Shown here one piece after another: positions 1-9,795 of a DNA stretch of 64,000 bases. The stretch covers positions 9,315,098 through 9,379,097 of the forward strand of contig NC_072451.1 in NCBI RefSeq assembly GCF_027596085.1, written 5' to 3'. The first letter of the stretch is position 1. Every line of letters begins with the position of its first letter. Origin of the DNA: Anoplopoma fimbria. Taxonomy: Eukaryota; Chordata; Actinopteri; Perciformes; Anoplopomatidae. The translations under genes and the position numbers were made by a program. Below the pieces are notes generated by a model. That model worked only from the letters and a program-made list of their open reading frames with translations, was not told the origin of the DNA and did not search any database.

Positions 1-187
1 TTAATATCAATTTGCTTAAATTTGAAATCATTTCTTTGTAGTTTTTCATTTAGTTTTGTCTGTTCGAGTTAAACTTTTACCTAATTTCTTTTTGACCAGG
101 TTACTGTAATAACAATGAGACTAAATTAACTCAACAAACAGAAATAATTGTGGTATAAAACAACATAGATTAGGTCGTTAGAGAGCG

Positions 188-650
188 ATGGCGGCGGGGT
201 CGGCGTCCGTGGGTTTGAGGCCGCGGCTGCAGCCAGCGTCACATCCGCTGGGTCTTTTTTCCCGCTCTAATGCCTTTTTAATTGAACGCTGCCATCGTCC
301 TGTCTTCTCATCTCACGCTGTATATCTGTCTCCAGAGGTGTGTGTGTGTGTGGGGGGGTTTTTGGCAGCGGGCCTTTTGTGGCCCTCGGCGGCGGTCAGG
401 GAAGGCCCGGGCCCCCCCGTCTCCCGCGGTGTGACTAACACGGGGCGACAGCGCCAAGGCGGCGACGACCGACTGCCAGGAATGCCTCGCACCGGCTTGC
501 CTCGGCTCTGGGCCGCCTTTGTGCGCCGCCCGCCGCCCAACCCGCCTCGCTATCTTCCCACAACATGCGCTGCTGTCGGGGGGCCTGAGCGGGGCCAAAT
601 CTTTTTTTTTTTTGTCGGGAGAGAGAAAGCTCCCCACAAATCCTCTTGAT
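188..650. promoter_or_regulatory. CpG-rich block (possible CpG island)
   Basis: This block is much richer in G+C and CpG than its AT-rich surroundings, with many CGG, GCG and CCGCC clusters, a short GT run near 340 and a T run near 602. Open frames cross it on both strands, but their composition is that of GC-rich noncoding DNA: low-complexity P, G, R and A, with no domain I recognise. It lies inside the inferred nfia intron. It could be an alternative promoter or a conserved regulatory island. No exon with a convincing start and donor was found on either strand. Confidence 0.4.
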
Positions 651-1689
651 GCGCTCCCGCTCTCCTCTTTAATGTCTTCATTTACCATAGCCAGTGGGCC
701 TCGTACTGGTTTGAAGTGGGGAGGGGGTGGGAACGGATGACTAATTCATACGCGCATTGTGTTTGAACTTCAGCTGAGAAATTCATGGGCTTCGTGTGCT
801 GTTGTGTGGTGGAGATATTCACACGTGCCGTTAAAAGGCTGCAGTTTTGTGGAATTAACGAGCAGCTGACAGAAAGAAAACACAACTCCCATTCCTTCTA
901 ATCAGCATGGATAAAAACGATGAACGTCGCTGTGTCAAGAATTAATTTTACTCATATGGTTTAAATAAAAAATAAATAACGCTAAAAAAATATTTGGTTG
1001 TAGAAGAACAAATGTTAGAGATCAGAGATTTTCAAGGATCAAACCGTTAATGAGCCGAGAGGCCTACAGTGTGTCTGTGCAAAGTGTAATGTCTCCCTCT
1101 GCTGGTGGATGGGTGGTAACACATTCATCTGACTATAATTCAAACACACTGGTGGCAGAGTGACATCAGAGCACCAGAGGTTCAAACAGAAGTCATCCAG
1201 CCCTCCTATTCCTTCAGAAGGTTAAAGTACGATGAGGATGAGGATGAGGATGAGGATGCCACTCTTCCTTCGGTCGTAACCCAAATAATATAATCACACG
1301 ATTGATCAGACTCTCGCACACAGGCCATAGATTTAAATGCCAGATATTGATGATGATGATTTAACAGGTGAAAGTCTCATGTTCATCCAAGGACATGACC
1401 ATGAACTAGAATTTTTTAACAGCAGTAACTCTGGGTACCGAAATAACTCCTGCCTACCTTCAACTCCCTCTTACAAGAACCGCAAAAAACCACCTCCTAG
1501 TACAACTCTGAACGCCTCCTACACTTCTTCAGACCAAAAATGGAGTGAAATTTAAATGTGCAAACACATTAAATACGTTAAAATGGTATATAATGTGTGC
1601 ATGTGAGATCTTGTACGAGAGTTTAAATTGAAGCACTTAAAGCAGTTGAAGGTACAATCAGAGGTAAAGCACTGAAAGGTTTTAATGGG
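651..1689. other. single-copy intronic stretch, nothing recognised
   Basis: AT-rich sequence with no exon, RNA gene or dispersed repeat that I recognise. It contains a short (GATGAG)n run at 1231-1258. A 72-codon open frame at 1337-1555 is rich in S, N and T and has no recognisable motif, so I treat it as chance. Confidence 0.4.
1231..1258. repeat. (GATGAG)n microsatellite
   Basis: About four and a half perfect hexamer units, seen directly. Confidence 0.9.
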
Positions 1690-2098
1690 TCTGAAGTACA
1701 ATTTTTTTTTTTTTTTTACTTAATGCTGTTTTTATACTTCTACTACATATCAGAGGGAAATATTGTACTTTTTACTCCACTACATTTGACACTTTCTACA
1801 TAAAACACATGACATACTTATATGATTACTACTAATAATATACCCAGTAATATACCAGCTAATTTAAAACAGGCTCAACATTGATGAGCTTTTTTATATG
1901 TTAGTATAATAAAAATGTAATAATATAATATTCTTTAATTATATACAAATTTTAAAAGGAACCATTCTGCAGAATGAGTACTTTTACTTTTGACACTCAA
2001 AGTACTTTTCGTTGATAATACTATTCAGGACTTTTACTTGTAATGAAGTATTTTTAGACTACTTTTAATCAAGTAAAGGAGTTCTTCTTCCACTACTG
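1690..2098 (+). repeat. dispersed repeat, AGTACTTTTACTT family
   Basis: The copy has the phrases typical of this fish repeat, in order: a GAAGTACAATTTT head, TATTGTACTTTTTACTCC near 1763, ACCATTCTGCAGAATGAGTAC near 1960, TTTTACTTGTAATGAAGTAT near 2031 and an ending of CTTCTTCCACTACTG. Related copies lie elsewhere in the window at 7062, 19768, 22138, 36794, 53803 and 63302, in both orientations. Its transposon class is unknown to me. It is non-coding and probably a non-autonomous DNA element. Confidence 0.7.
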
Positions 2099-2424
2099 AG
2101 TGTAACTGCAGAAAGCTTTTGAAATTCCCGTTTAAATTCCGAGGGGGGGGCGACAGCGGGCAGTGAGGATGATGAAGGATGCTGCGGGAGGAAGTGGGAC
2201 GCAGGGACGCCATCACTCACCGATGCCGAGACCCCCCCTTAACCCCGACACCCTGCCCCTCCATATGTGAATCGGAGTGAAGATGGATCTGGGTTTGTGG
2301 ATGATGCATGTACCGGGGGGAAACCAGCCGGGCACACATCCAAACGTGTTTGTCATGAAATCTGGATCGGTCCATTCACCTGTCACACCCTCGGGACATC
2401 AGCAGCTTCTCATTCATTCATTCA
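2099..2424. other. single-copy stretch, nothing recognised
   Basis: Moderately GC-rich sequence with a G run near 2144 and C runs near 2232. It ends in a short (CATT)n run near 2409-2424. No supported gene. Confidence 0.4.
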
Positions 2425-2680
2425 TAAACACAGTTTTAACCTCCAAAGTCCATCTTAACAACCTTCCTACAACTCCTCCTACCACCTTAACATCCCGCTA
2501 TGACACCACCGACCACATGTACCATGTCTTAGATTCCCAATGATGACTTTAATGACCGAATCCACTTATTTTACCTGCTTCCTAAACCATGACAGACACC
2601 TATCAACACTCAACAACCTCCTTTTACCAATTTAACAACCCTATTCCACCTTAATTTCCCCGCTAAACCACCACACACCA
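2425..2680. repeat. decayed CCACCTTAA array, part 1
   Basis: CA- and CT-rich sequence with the phrase CCACCTTAA, or one-base variants, at 2450, 2482 and 2646, separated by text such as ACAACTCCTCCTACC. The same phrase recurs at 4104-4388 and 4912-4991 after intervening insertions. This looks like an old minisatellite that has diverged almost beyond recognition. Confidence 0.5.
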
Positions 2681-3210
2681 CATATAGACTGTATAAGAAG
2701 AGGACGTAGTAGTCGTGACACCTTTATTTCAGCGTTTTGGCCGTTGCCATCTTGGATTGATGGCGGTCGCCATCTTGGCTTTTTGCAACCAGTGAAAAAT
2801 AAAAGACCATATTTGGAGTGCAGAGGAGTGCGGTTCTCAGCCCCCTGTCGATCACAGTAAGCTGGTCCTAAAGCATACCCTGCTTTATGGTCTATTAGAC
2901 TCTAAATGGAGCATCATTTACTAAATGAAGATCATGCTGTATTGAAGAAGACTTGAAACTAGAGATTGAGACCATAAACTCATGTTTACAATGTTTACTG
3001 AGGGAATAAATCAAGAGAGAAGTAGAGTCATTTTCTCAGAATCAGCTTTATTTGCCAAGTATGCTTACGCATACAAGGAATTTGACTTGTATTGTTTTTT
3101 TCTTTCGCTCTCAGCGTACATACATAGAAATATAAATATAAAAAATGAAACAAGGACAGCTGGTAGGATAAAGGAGGCATAAACATTTAACTTATATATA
3201 CAAGTATAAA

Positions 3211-3384
3211 TCGCTCAGAGGTCCCTGCGGCCGATCCACCCGGTCACAGCTTTTTTCTGTCCTGGCCCCTCAGTGGTGGAATGAACTCCCCACTGACGTC
3301 AGGACAGCAGAGTCACTGCCCATCTTTAGGCGCAGGCTGAAAACTCACCTCTTCATGAAGCACTACCCTGAGCCTTCCTCGTAG
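3211..3384 (+). pseudogene. L2 LINE ORF2 C-terminal remnant
   Basis: Reading in frame from 3211, the translation reaches QWWNELPTDVRTAESLPIF and then RRRLKTHLFMKHY, stopping at TAG 3382-3384. The pattern W-N-x-L-P, then S-L-x-x-F, then L-K-T-x-L-F is the signature of the extreme C-terminus of L2/CR1-type LINE proteins. Only about 57 codons remain, with no start codon and no reverse transcriptase or endonuclease domain, so this is a non-functional 5'-truncated fragment. Its retention of frame to the stop suggests a relatively young insertion. Confidence 0.85.
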
Positions 3385-3690
3385 CACTTATTGCATTCGT
3401 ATTAGTTGTTGCACTTATTTATTCATATTCGTTTACTGCACTTATCCTATTAGTATTGTTTTGCACTTATTGTATTCGTATTAGTTTGTTGCAATTATTG
3501 TTTTCGTAGTAATCTGCCTCTGCACTATACTTTTGCTCTGGTTTATGCTTTTAGATGCTTGTTTAAGAAAGGAGATGCACTTATGACTTCTGGTGACTAG
3601 TAGTTCTCTTGAATACCTATGTTGAATACACTTCCTGTAAGTCGCTTTGGATAAAAGCGTCTGCTAAATGACTGTAATGTAATGTAATAA
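3211..3690 (+). mobile_element. 5'-truncated L2-clade LINE, 3' end
   Basis: The element starts inside the C-terminal coding region of an L2-type reverse transcriptase ORF and continues through a 3' UTR rich in the phrase TTGCACTTATTGTATTCGTA. It ends in the conserved hairpin CGCTTTGGATAAAAGCG (3643-3659; six-base-pair stem, GGATA loop) followed by TGTAA-type tandem repeats. A GGATA-loop hairpin plus TGTAA tail is the signal recognised by the reverse transcriptase of L2-type LINEs such as eel UnaL2 (established knowledge). Strong 5' truncation is usual for such insertions. A second copy lies at 8142-8469. Confidence 0.85.
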
Positions 3691-3946
3691 ATATAAATGT
3701 AAATATAAATATATACAAAAGTACGTATATAAACATAAAAACACAACAACAATGAAATGGAAGTACTAGAGCAGAGTGGAGGTAATTGTGCAATGGAGGC
3801 GCTATTGTAGAATGTCTGATTAATTGTTCATCAGAGTCTCATAGACTTCTATTCAATCTGATTTATTCTTGCAATCCCCCTGTCGCCCCCTGCTGGCCAT
3901 TAGAAATAATGCAAGTTAAGACCCGGAGGTTGCTGCCTGAGACCAC

Positions 3947-4006
3947 ATTTTACCTCAAATATAGACAAATATATTTGAGGTATATTTTACCTCAAATATA
4001 GACAAA
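3947..4006. repeat. direct-inverted-direct repeat cluster
   Basis: A 23-bp segment (3947-3969) is repeated exactly at 3984-4006. The 14-bp spacer holds the reverse complement of its core: TACCTCAAATAT at 3951, ATATTTGAGGTA at 3971-3982, then TACCTCAAATAT again at 3989. The middle copy can pair with either flank. It lies just after the end of repeat A. Confidence 0.9.
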
Positions 4007-4069
4007 ACATGGGTTTTGTTTAATGTGAATGTACATTTTCCTTTAAGTGTATTAGAAGTGTATTTCTTG

Positions 4070-4440
4070 ACAGACCTCCTACAGCTCTATGAGATGCTAA
4101 TGGCCACCTTAGTCATCTTGTGCACCATCATTGACAGCCTTCTACTCCACCTTAAAACCATAACAGTCCAACCTATGCCCTCTTGCCTACCTCCTATCGC
4201 ATTAAGTCACACACAGTCCGCCTTAATTATATTGTACTCCTTCATAGTCCAATTTAACAACCTCCTACTCCAGCATGGTTCACCTGAAACGATCCCTAAA
4301 CCCTGTTTGTGCAACTTTGTCAACCTCTTATACTTCCTATCACTGCAACTCCATCCAAACACCACAAACAACTCAAATACCACCTTAAACACACCTCAGC
4401 TGCACTTCAAGCTAAGCTTCTTGTCCTGGTTGTACCTTCC
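4070..4440. repeat. decayed CCACCTTAA array, part 2
   Basis: The phrase CCACCTTAA or a close variant occurs at 4104, 4147, 4218 and 4380 within C/T/A-rich text. The lack of G on this strand removes many stop codons and produces a spurious 235-codon open frame (4016-4723) that resembles no protein I know. Confidence 0.5.
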
Positions 4441-4829
4441 CATCTCGTCTTCTCCTCTCTTTCCCACATCAGTCCCCCCCCCCCCCCGTCTGTCCCCCTG
4501 CTCCCTCTCCTGGACTGTGTCCGGCTGTGATTGTGGGCTCTGCAGCAGTAAATGGATGTGCCCTCTTGAGCGAACGGGTCAGCACTTATTTCCGCCGAGC
4601 TTAATGAGAAGCACATGGCTGCCCGTTCCCTCTTTGGGTAGCGCCTCCTCCTCTTTCTCCTCCTCCCTGCGCTCCCTTGAGGTCTCCTCCATCCAGTCAG
4701 CCGAAACCGAAGGGGAGGCTTAATCCCTTGGAGGAAGATAGAGGAATGGATTGACTCCCAAAGAAGGGGGAAGACTCACTCAATAATGAGAAACAACAGG
4801 ATAATGTCATGTGATATAACAGAGGAAAC
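4441..4829. other. pyrimidine-rich then single-copy stretch
   Basis: Begins with CT-rich sequence and a C run near 4482-4495, followed by moderately GC-rich sequence around 4500-4720. No exon or RNA gene recognised; possibly a noncoding regulatory block. Confidence 0.3.
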
Positions 4830-5010
4830 CACAATAGTCCACTTTAAAAATCTCATTTAACTCCTTGTATCATTTCACTTTCCTCATATACAGCTGCACA
4901 ACCTCTTCATACCACCTTAACTCTAATTCACTAGAAGTCAAATAACTCCATATCAGAATAAAACCCATAACATTTCTTCAGGCCATCTTAAACACAACCA
5001 CCACTATTTC
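4830..5010. repeat. decayed CCACCTTAA array, part 3
   Basis: Variants of the same phrase occur at 4912 and 4983, 71 bp apart. That matches the spacing of the 4147 and 4218 copies. Confidence 0.4.
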
Positions 5011-7061
5011 TTTTAAATATGAGAGGCACTTGTGTTTCACTTTTCATGCCGTTTTCTACTCTGCTACATATCAGTTGATTGACAAAAGTGAATTAGAACT
5101 AGATTGATGGTTTAAGTCATTTTTCATATAAAAACATTTGGTGCTTCCAGCTTTGCAAATGCAAATGTTTGCTCAGTTCTGAAAAACTACAAAAACAACA
5201 CCCCAAAGTTTTTATAAACGGACATTGAACTGATTTCCATTATCATTTGATTAGTACAAAAGAAAATGTTGAAAGATATTAGTTGTTAAGGAGACCACAC
5301 ATTTCAGTTGTGCTGTAAAATGAACTCTCTGGGTAGAGAGCGGATGCAGCTCTGGAGACGGATGGCTGGCTAGTTAGCTAGTTAGCTTTTCCTTCTCCAG
5401 AGCGACGGGGAGTGCGGTGGAGGGACCGTTAGACACAGCACTGCTGTTTGGCAAATTTTCTGAAACCAGTTTAGCATTAAAGGCTGGCGGAATTAGCAAA
5501 ATAGCTAACTACGCAGCGGTCCACAAGCTAGCTAGGTTGTTAATTCCACCAAGCTCTACTTCTACTAATTACAGAAGATGAGCCAAACAAAATTGGAACA
5601 TGCTGTTGATAGCAATATGCTTTCCTACGCTATGACAAGAGTGAGTGGATGAAGCATTAAGTCAATTTTACTAGTTTCCTCTGGCTCTCTATGTGTCGTA
5701 ACGTTAGCACTCCACTGCTCGTCTTAGTCATTACTGCAAAACCTCACATCAGTTTGTCTGAGTTGAGCTGTAAGTCAGTTTAGTTTATACGGAAGTTGGT
5801 AGGCCACTAACGGTCGAGATGGCAGCGGTATATATAAAAATGGCTGCCGATCTGACGACCTTGCTAAATTGATTTGAAAGTGAATGTCCCTTCTACTCCT
5901 GTTTTATTTATCCAATTCAACCCGATTTTTATTGGCATGAAACAAAAACATTTATAAAAATGTGTCCAAGGCATCAAAATGATATATCTAGCTTTCAGAC
6001 TTAAAATGTTCAAGGTGGCGCAACTGCATCCAAAGGTTAATGTAAAAAGTGAGCAAACGCAAACAGACATGGATTCACTCTGGACAACATAAAATGCTTC
6101 GACTTCAGCCAAAAATATATACTTATCATGACGCTTTTTGACTCAATTCAAGTACAAAGAGGAAAACTTGAGGGAAATACCAGAAAGAACTGAAAGTCCA
6201 GATGAGTTCTGGATCCGTCAGACACTGAGATATCTAAACCATTGGTACATAGGCTATTGTTGGTCAATAAAGCAAGGCGAAAGTTTGTTTTCTTGTCCAC
6301 CTTTAGGAAGTGTGATGACCAGACTGAACTGTACGAGTGTTTATCTCAGTCTGACTGAGATGTTGGAGATGTTTTTTTTGTTGCAGAAGAAGAAATTTGT
6401 ATTTCTTTGTGTGTGTTTGTGTGTGTGTGCGTCCAGCTGCAGACAGACCGAGGCCCTGGGAATAGGTGCATCATGAATATTCATATCGGAGCCTCTGGAT
6501 GAAACAGCTGCCAGAGAGAGAAACAGGCTGCTGGGAGACGATCGATTGCAACACACACACACATTCATACACGCAAGCACACACTGCTGGCTGCAGCAGG
6601 TGGAGGTGGAATCTGTCTGTTTGTCTGCTTCAGGCTACCACTGGAGACGCACAACAACAAGGTGGCGCCATCGCCAACATGTGGCGCCGATGCGGTGAGG
6701 TCAACCCGCCGTCAGCTCATTTTTACCACAGGAGTGATTGACAGCTGCAGAGAAAGCTGTTGTTATGTGTATGATGGACAAAGATGAGCTTTGAGTATGT
6801 TCAGCTGCAGTTTCCCCAAAACGTCCACTAGATGTGCTGTGATAAACATCGGTATTGAAGTGAATGGGAAAAACTGTGTCACTCCGGTCTTTGCTTTTAC
6901 ACTTTGCCTGAAAATACACTTTACTTTTTACACGTTATATTAATTATTATAATGTATTTTTGTTCCTGTTTAAGAGTTTTTCGATTGTCTCTCGCCTCCA
7001 TCCTTTGACCCTTAGACCATCTATACCTTCTTTCCTCTGAGAAAAACCTGATTTTGGCTCA
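5011..7061. other. intronic stretch without recognised genes
   Basis: No exon is supported. The segment at about 5330-5560, with repeated GCTAGTTAGCTAGTTAGC and similar text, resembles fish interspersed repeats but has no second copy here. Around 6370-6560 are short GT and CA runs and a 12-bp palindrome at 6473-6484. The rest is AT-rich single-copy sequence. Confidence 0.35.
6473..6484. promoter_or_regulatory. 12-bp palindrome ATGAATATTCAT (POU-dimer-like)
   Basis: A perfect 12-bp palindrome. Its form, two ATGMAT half-sites facing each other, resembles the MORE type of POU-homodimer site. Function is inference from the motif alone. Confidence 0.3.
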
Positions 7062-7260
7062 TGGAAGAAGTATTCAGATCCTTTACTTTAGTAAAAGTAT
7101 TAACACTACAGTCTCAAGTTACTCTGTTACAAATAAATGTTCTGCATTCAGAATCTTACTTTAAGTACAAAAGTATTAGGATCAAAATATAAAGTACCAA
7201 AAGTACTCATTGTGCAGAATGATCCATTACAAAATAACAGTAATACTATTGGATTATAGT
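7062..7260 (-). repeat. dispersed repeat, AGTACTTTTACTT family
   Basis: Reverse-oriented partial copy. It begins ATGGAAGAAGTATTCAGATC, passes through AAAAGTACTCATTGTGCAGA near 7200 and fades near 7260. Confidence 0.7.
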
Positions 7261-7520
7261 TATTAAAATAACTATCATCAGCGGGCCATAGGCTCAACCA
7301 GCATCGTCTTACCACCTACAGCAATAGTGACTAAACAGACATGTATTTAAATGAATATACAAACACAAGAAATTTGAACATTGACACATTGACATTTTAT
7401 TGGCTGTCTTGCCAGATAAATGAAAAATAAAAAGTAGTTTTTGTTGCAGCTTCACCAGGCTGAATGAATCAGACCAGGAAGACATTTTAGGTTTGCCGCT
7501 AATTAATAGTTATGCAATTT

Positions 7521-7524
<4 letters not shown>

Positions 7525-7572
<48 letters not shown>
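7525..7572. repeat. (AT)n microsatellite
   Basis: Uninterrupted AT dinucleotides of about 48 bp. Confidence 0.95.
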
Positions 7573-7575
<3 letters not shown>

Positions 7576-8141
7576 AGAGCGGTCTCTGCTTTTTATCTTA
7601 TCATTATTAGATTATAAGAAATGTATCTAAAGTCCAACCCATTAAATATTAGTTCCCAGGGTTCCCCGGCTGATGTGATGCGCTCTCTCGTCTGTCGGAA
7701 CTTAAAGGAGAATCAGATGTCATTTCCTGTTTGATTCGAGCTCCTCTTTCCTGTTAGGGGAATAGACTTTCCAGCAGGCCCCGAAGGCAGTTTCCAAAAC
7801 TCTGTTCTTCAGGGTTAAATCAAGTTCCCTCCAAACTTTTCCCCCTAAATATTACAATTATACCACCGGATTCGTCCAGATGTTTCGGCAACAAGCAACA
7901 AGCTGTGTGCTCCTCAGGAGAGCCGACCCTCTCGTGTCACTCAGCTGTTTCTGATTCACGCACATACGACGAAACCTGCAGCTCCGATCTGTGCACGATT
8001 CACTAGGTGTACTGCTAATCATCTGCTTTACTGTGCCACGCATCATCCACATCATGAGCCTGTTATATTGATGCTACATTCTTTTTTTTTTTTTTTTTTT
8101 ACTGCAAATAGGGAGCAGTTAACAATTCAAAAGTTAACATA
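7573..8141. other. single-copy intronic stretch
   Basis: No gene recognised. A T run at about 8081-8100 lies just before the next LINE tail. The sequence around 7660-7800 is moderately GC-rich and free of known repeats. Confidence 0.35.
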
Positions 8142-8469
8142 TCGTATTAGTTGTTGCACTTATTGTATTCGTATCAGTTCGCTGCACTTATTGTATTCAT
8201 ATTCGTTTATTGCACTTATCCTATTCGTATTAGTTTGTAGCACCTATTGTATTCGTATTAGTTTGTTGCAATTATTGTTTTCGTAGTAATTTGCCTCTGC
8301 ACTATACTTTTGCTCTGGTTTATGCTTTTAGATGCTTGTTTAAGAAAGGAGATGCACTTATGACTTCTGGTGACTAGTAGTTCTCTTGAATACCTATGTT
8401 GAATACACTTCCTGTAAGTCGCTTTGGATAAAAGCGTCTGCCAAATGACTGTAATGTAATGTAATGTAA
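8142..8469 (+). mobile_element. 5'-truncated L2-clade LINE tail, second copy
   Basis: Nearly identical to 3390-3690: the same GTATTAGTTTGTTGC tandem-like text, the same CTGGTTTATGCTTTTAGATG segment, the GGATA-loop hairpin at 8420-8436 and a TGTAA-type tail. No coding sequence remains. A possible 6-bp target duplication, TAACAT, flanks it (about 8135 and 8467), but the tail sequence makes that ambiguous. Confidence 0.85.
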
Positions 8470-9357
8470 CATGATACTAGAGTTTCATTTCCAATACCAA
8501 AGCGATATAATACAAATACATTTGACGATAAATCCAGACTTACAGTCCACATACATGGTGTCTAAATTAAATATGGAATACATTTCATTTTTGTGGTGAA
8601 TGGTAGTAGTGACCTACAAATGGGTGAATATGGTTTATTAATTCTCGTTCATATGATAACAAGGCAAACCAAATTTTCTTGGCGTCACAAAGTAATTATT
8701 TCATCATCTAATTAATTTGTAATTTCAATTTATGTTGTTTGAATATCAAGATGTAGTAATAATTTATACATATTTATATACTTTTCTCCCAATCACAACA
8801 ACAAGCCATGAATGGACCTGAATTATCATTTAAATAATACATATTGTCTCATTTATTCATCATCTTTACATAACTACAAGCCTTCAAAGAATGTTTTCTT
8901 CTGATCTAAAGACAAAAAATGAAATCTTAACACTAGTCATAAGTCATAACTGCGTTCTTGTGATCCGGTTGCTGTTTTTTTGCAATCAGAGGAAAACTTA
9001 CATTTTCCTGTCAGGCCTTCAGTTTGAATGAGATGTAAGTGCATGCATTTTAATGTAGTTATATTTCAGGTTCACATTGGGCAACAAAAAAGGCATCTGG
9101 GTAATCTGTCTGCTGCTGCCATCCAACTCTCTTTACCTCTGAACTTTAACGTCCCAGCATCTCCTCCTGCCTCTTCGTAGAGTGCGAATAAGGAAAATGA
9201 TCGAGCTCCTTTTACTCCGTCATACGTGTTTATTTCATTTTTCTGTGGTGGGAAACGCCTCCGTTTCTTCAGTGTCCCAGATATCGGTGCAACGTGAGCC
9301 AAATGTGTTTGGGGAAACTGGTGTGTGTCATGGAAGCGGTTGCAGAGAGGGGAACAG

Positions 9358-9380
9358 ATGGGCTAAATTAATTAGCCCAT
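9358..9380. repeat. 23-bp inverted repeat with TAAT core
   Basis: Nine-base arms, ATGGGCTAA and TTAGCCCAT, flank the five-base centre ATTAA. It contains homeodomain-type TAAT cores on both strands and lies in a repeat-free block. Confidence 0.9.
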
Positions 9381-9766
9381 GTATGTTTAAGTAGAAAGGT
9401 ATTTATTTGCGTGAGTGGCCGAGGGGCTGGAATTAAACGGGGGAGAGGAAAAGGGGAAAAAAGAGGGACAGGGGAGTAATTCCTTTTTAGCGAATCTCCA
9501 GGAAAAGCGACGTTTTCACAAGCTCGCAGCGATCGGGTTGCAACGGAGAGTGGTTTCAGGGAATTATAAATAAATCAGAGTCAAACAGGCGATCTGGTCC
9601 GAGGAGGAGAGCTCTTTGTTTACGGCCGATTCTGGAGACCTGAAACGGACCCTCCGAATAAATAAATACCACCGCTACAGGAAGTTCAGCCACTTCCCCT
9701 CAGGCCCAGTTTGGTTTTATTAGCTACAGTCCTGCAGAGATACCAAACAATGAGACCTGCTCCCTA

Positions 9767-9795
9767 CCTCCTCCTCCTCCTCCTCCTCCTCCTCT
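9767..9795. repeat. (CTC)n microsatellite
   Basis: About nine CTC trinucleotides in a row. Confidence 0.9.

Larger units (their letters stand above)
3039..3836 (-). mobile_element. repeat B (GATTCT-tailed retroposon-like) inserted in repeat A
   Basis: The insertion is flanked by the 5-bp direct repeat TCTCA (3034-3038 and 3837-3841). Read on the minus strand, it ends in ACTTGGCAAATAAAGCTGATTCTGA, given here in two overlapping parts: ACTTGGCAAATAAAGC and GCTGATTCTGA. Short relatives of this end lie at 14788, 59967 and 62341. The opposite end reads GTCTGATTAATTGTTCATCA on the plus strand. A simple-repeat tail and a target duplication suggest a non-LTR retroposon. The element is itself interrupted by the L2 tail at 3211-3690. 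Family assignment is uncertain. Confidence 0.55.
2684..3943 (+). mobile_element. dispersed repeat A, copy 1, interrupted by an insertion
   Basis: The left part (2684-3038) opens with TATAGACTGTATAAGAAG and contains GCCATCTTGG and TTTTTGCAACCAG. The segment from CTAAAGCATACCCTGC to GAAGTAGAGTCATTTTCTCA then matches 20740-20917 almost base for base. The right part (3842-3943) resumes with TAGACTTCTATTCAATCTGA, then CCCCCTGCTGGCCATTAGAA and GGAGGTTGCTGCCTG, as in the copy at 20711-21046. The two halves are split by a 798-bp insertion. A minus-strand copy of the left part lies at 10400-10627. No open frame is conserved, so it is a non-autonomous element of unknown class. Confidence 0.75.

Noticed and set aside
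308..688. 126-codon minus-strand frame and 153-codon plus-strand frame in the CpG-rich block
   Set aside because: Both strands are open because of GC composition; no recognised motif, start context or splice donor.
4016..4723. 235-codon plus-strand open frame, the longest in the window
   Set aside because: It spans the G-poor decayed CCACCTTAA array and a CT-rich segment, has no domain or splice context, and its length is explained by composition.
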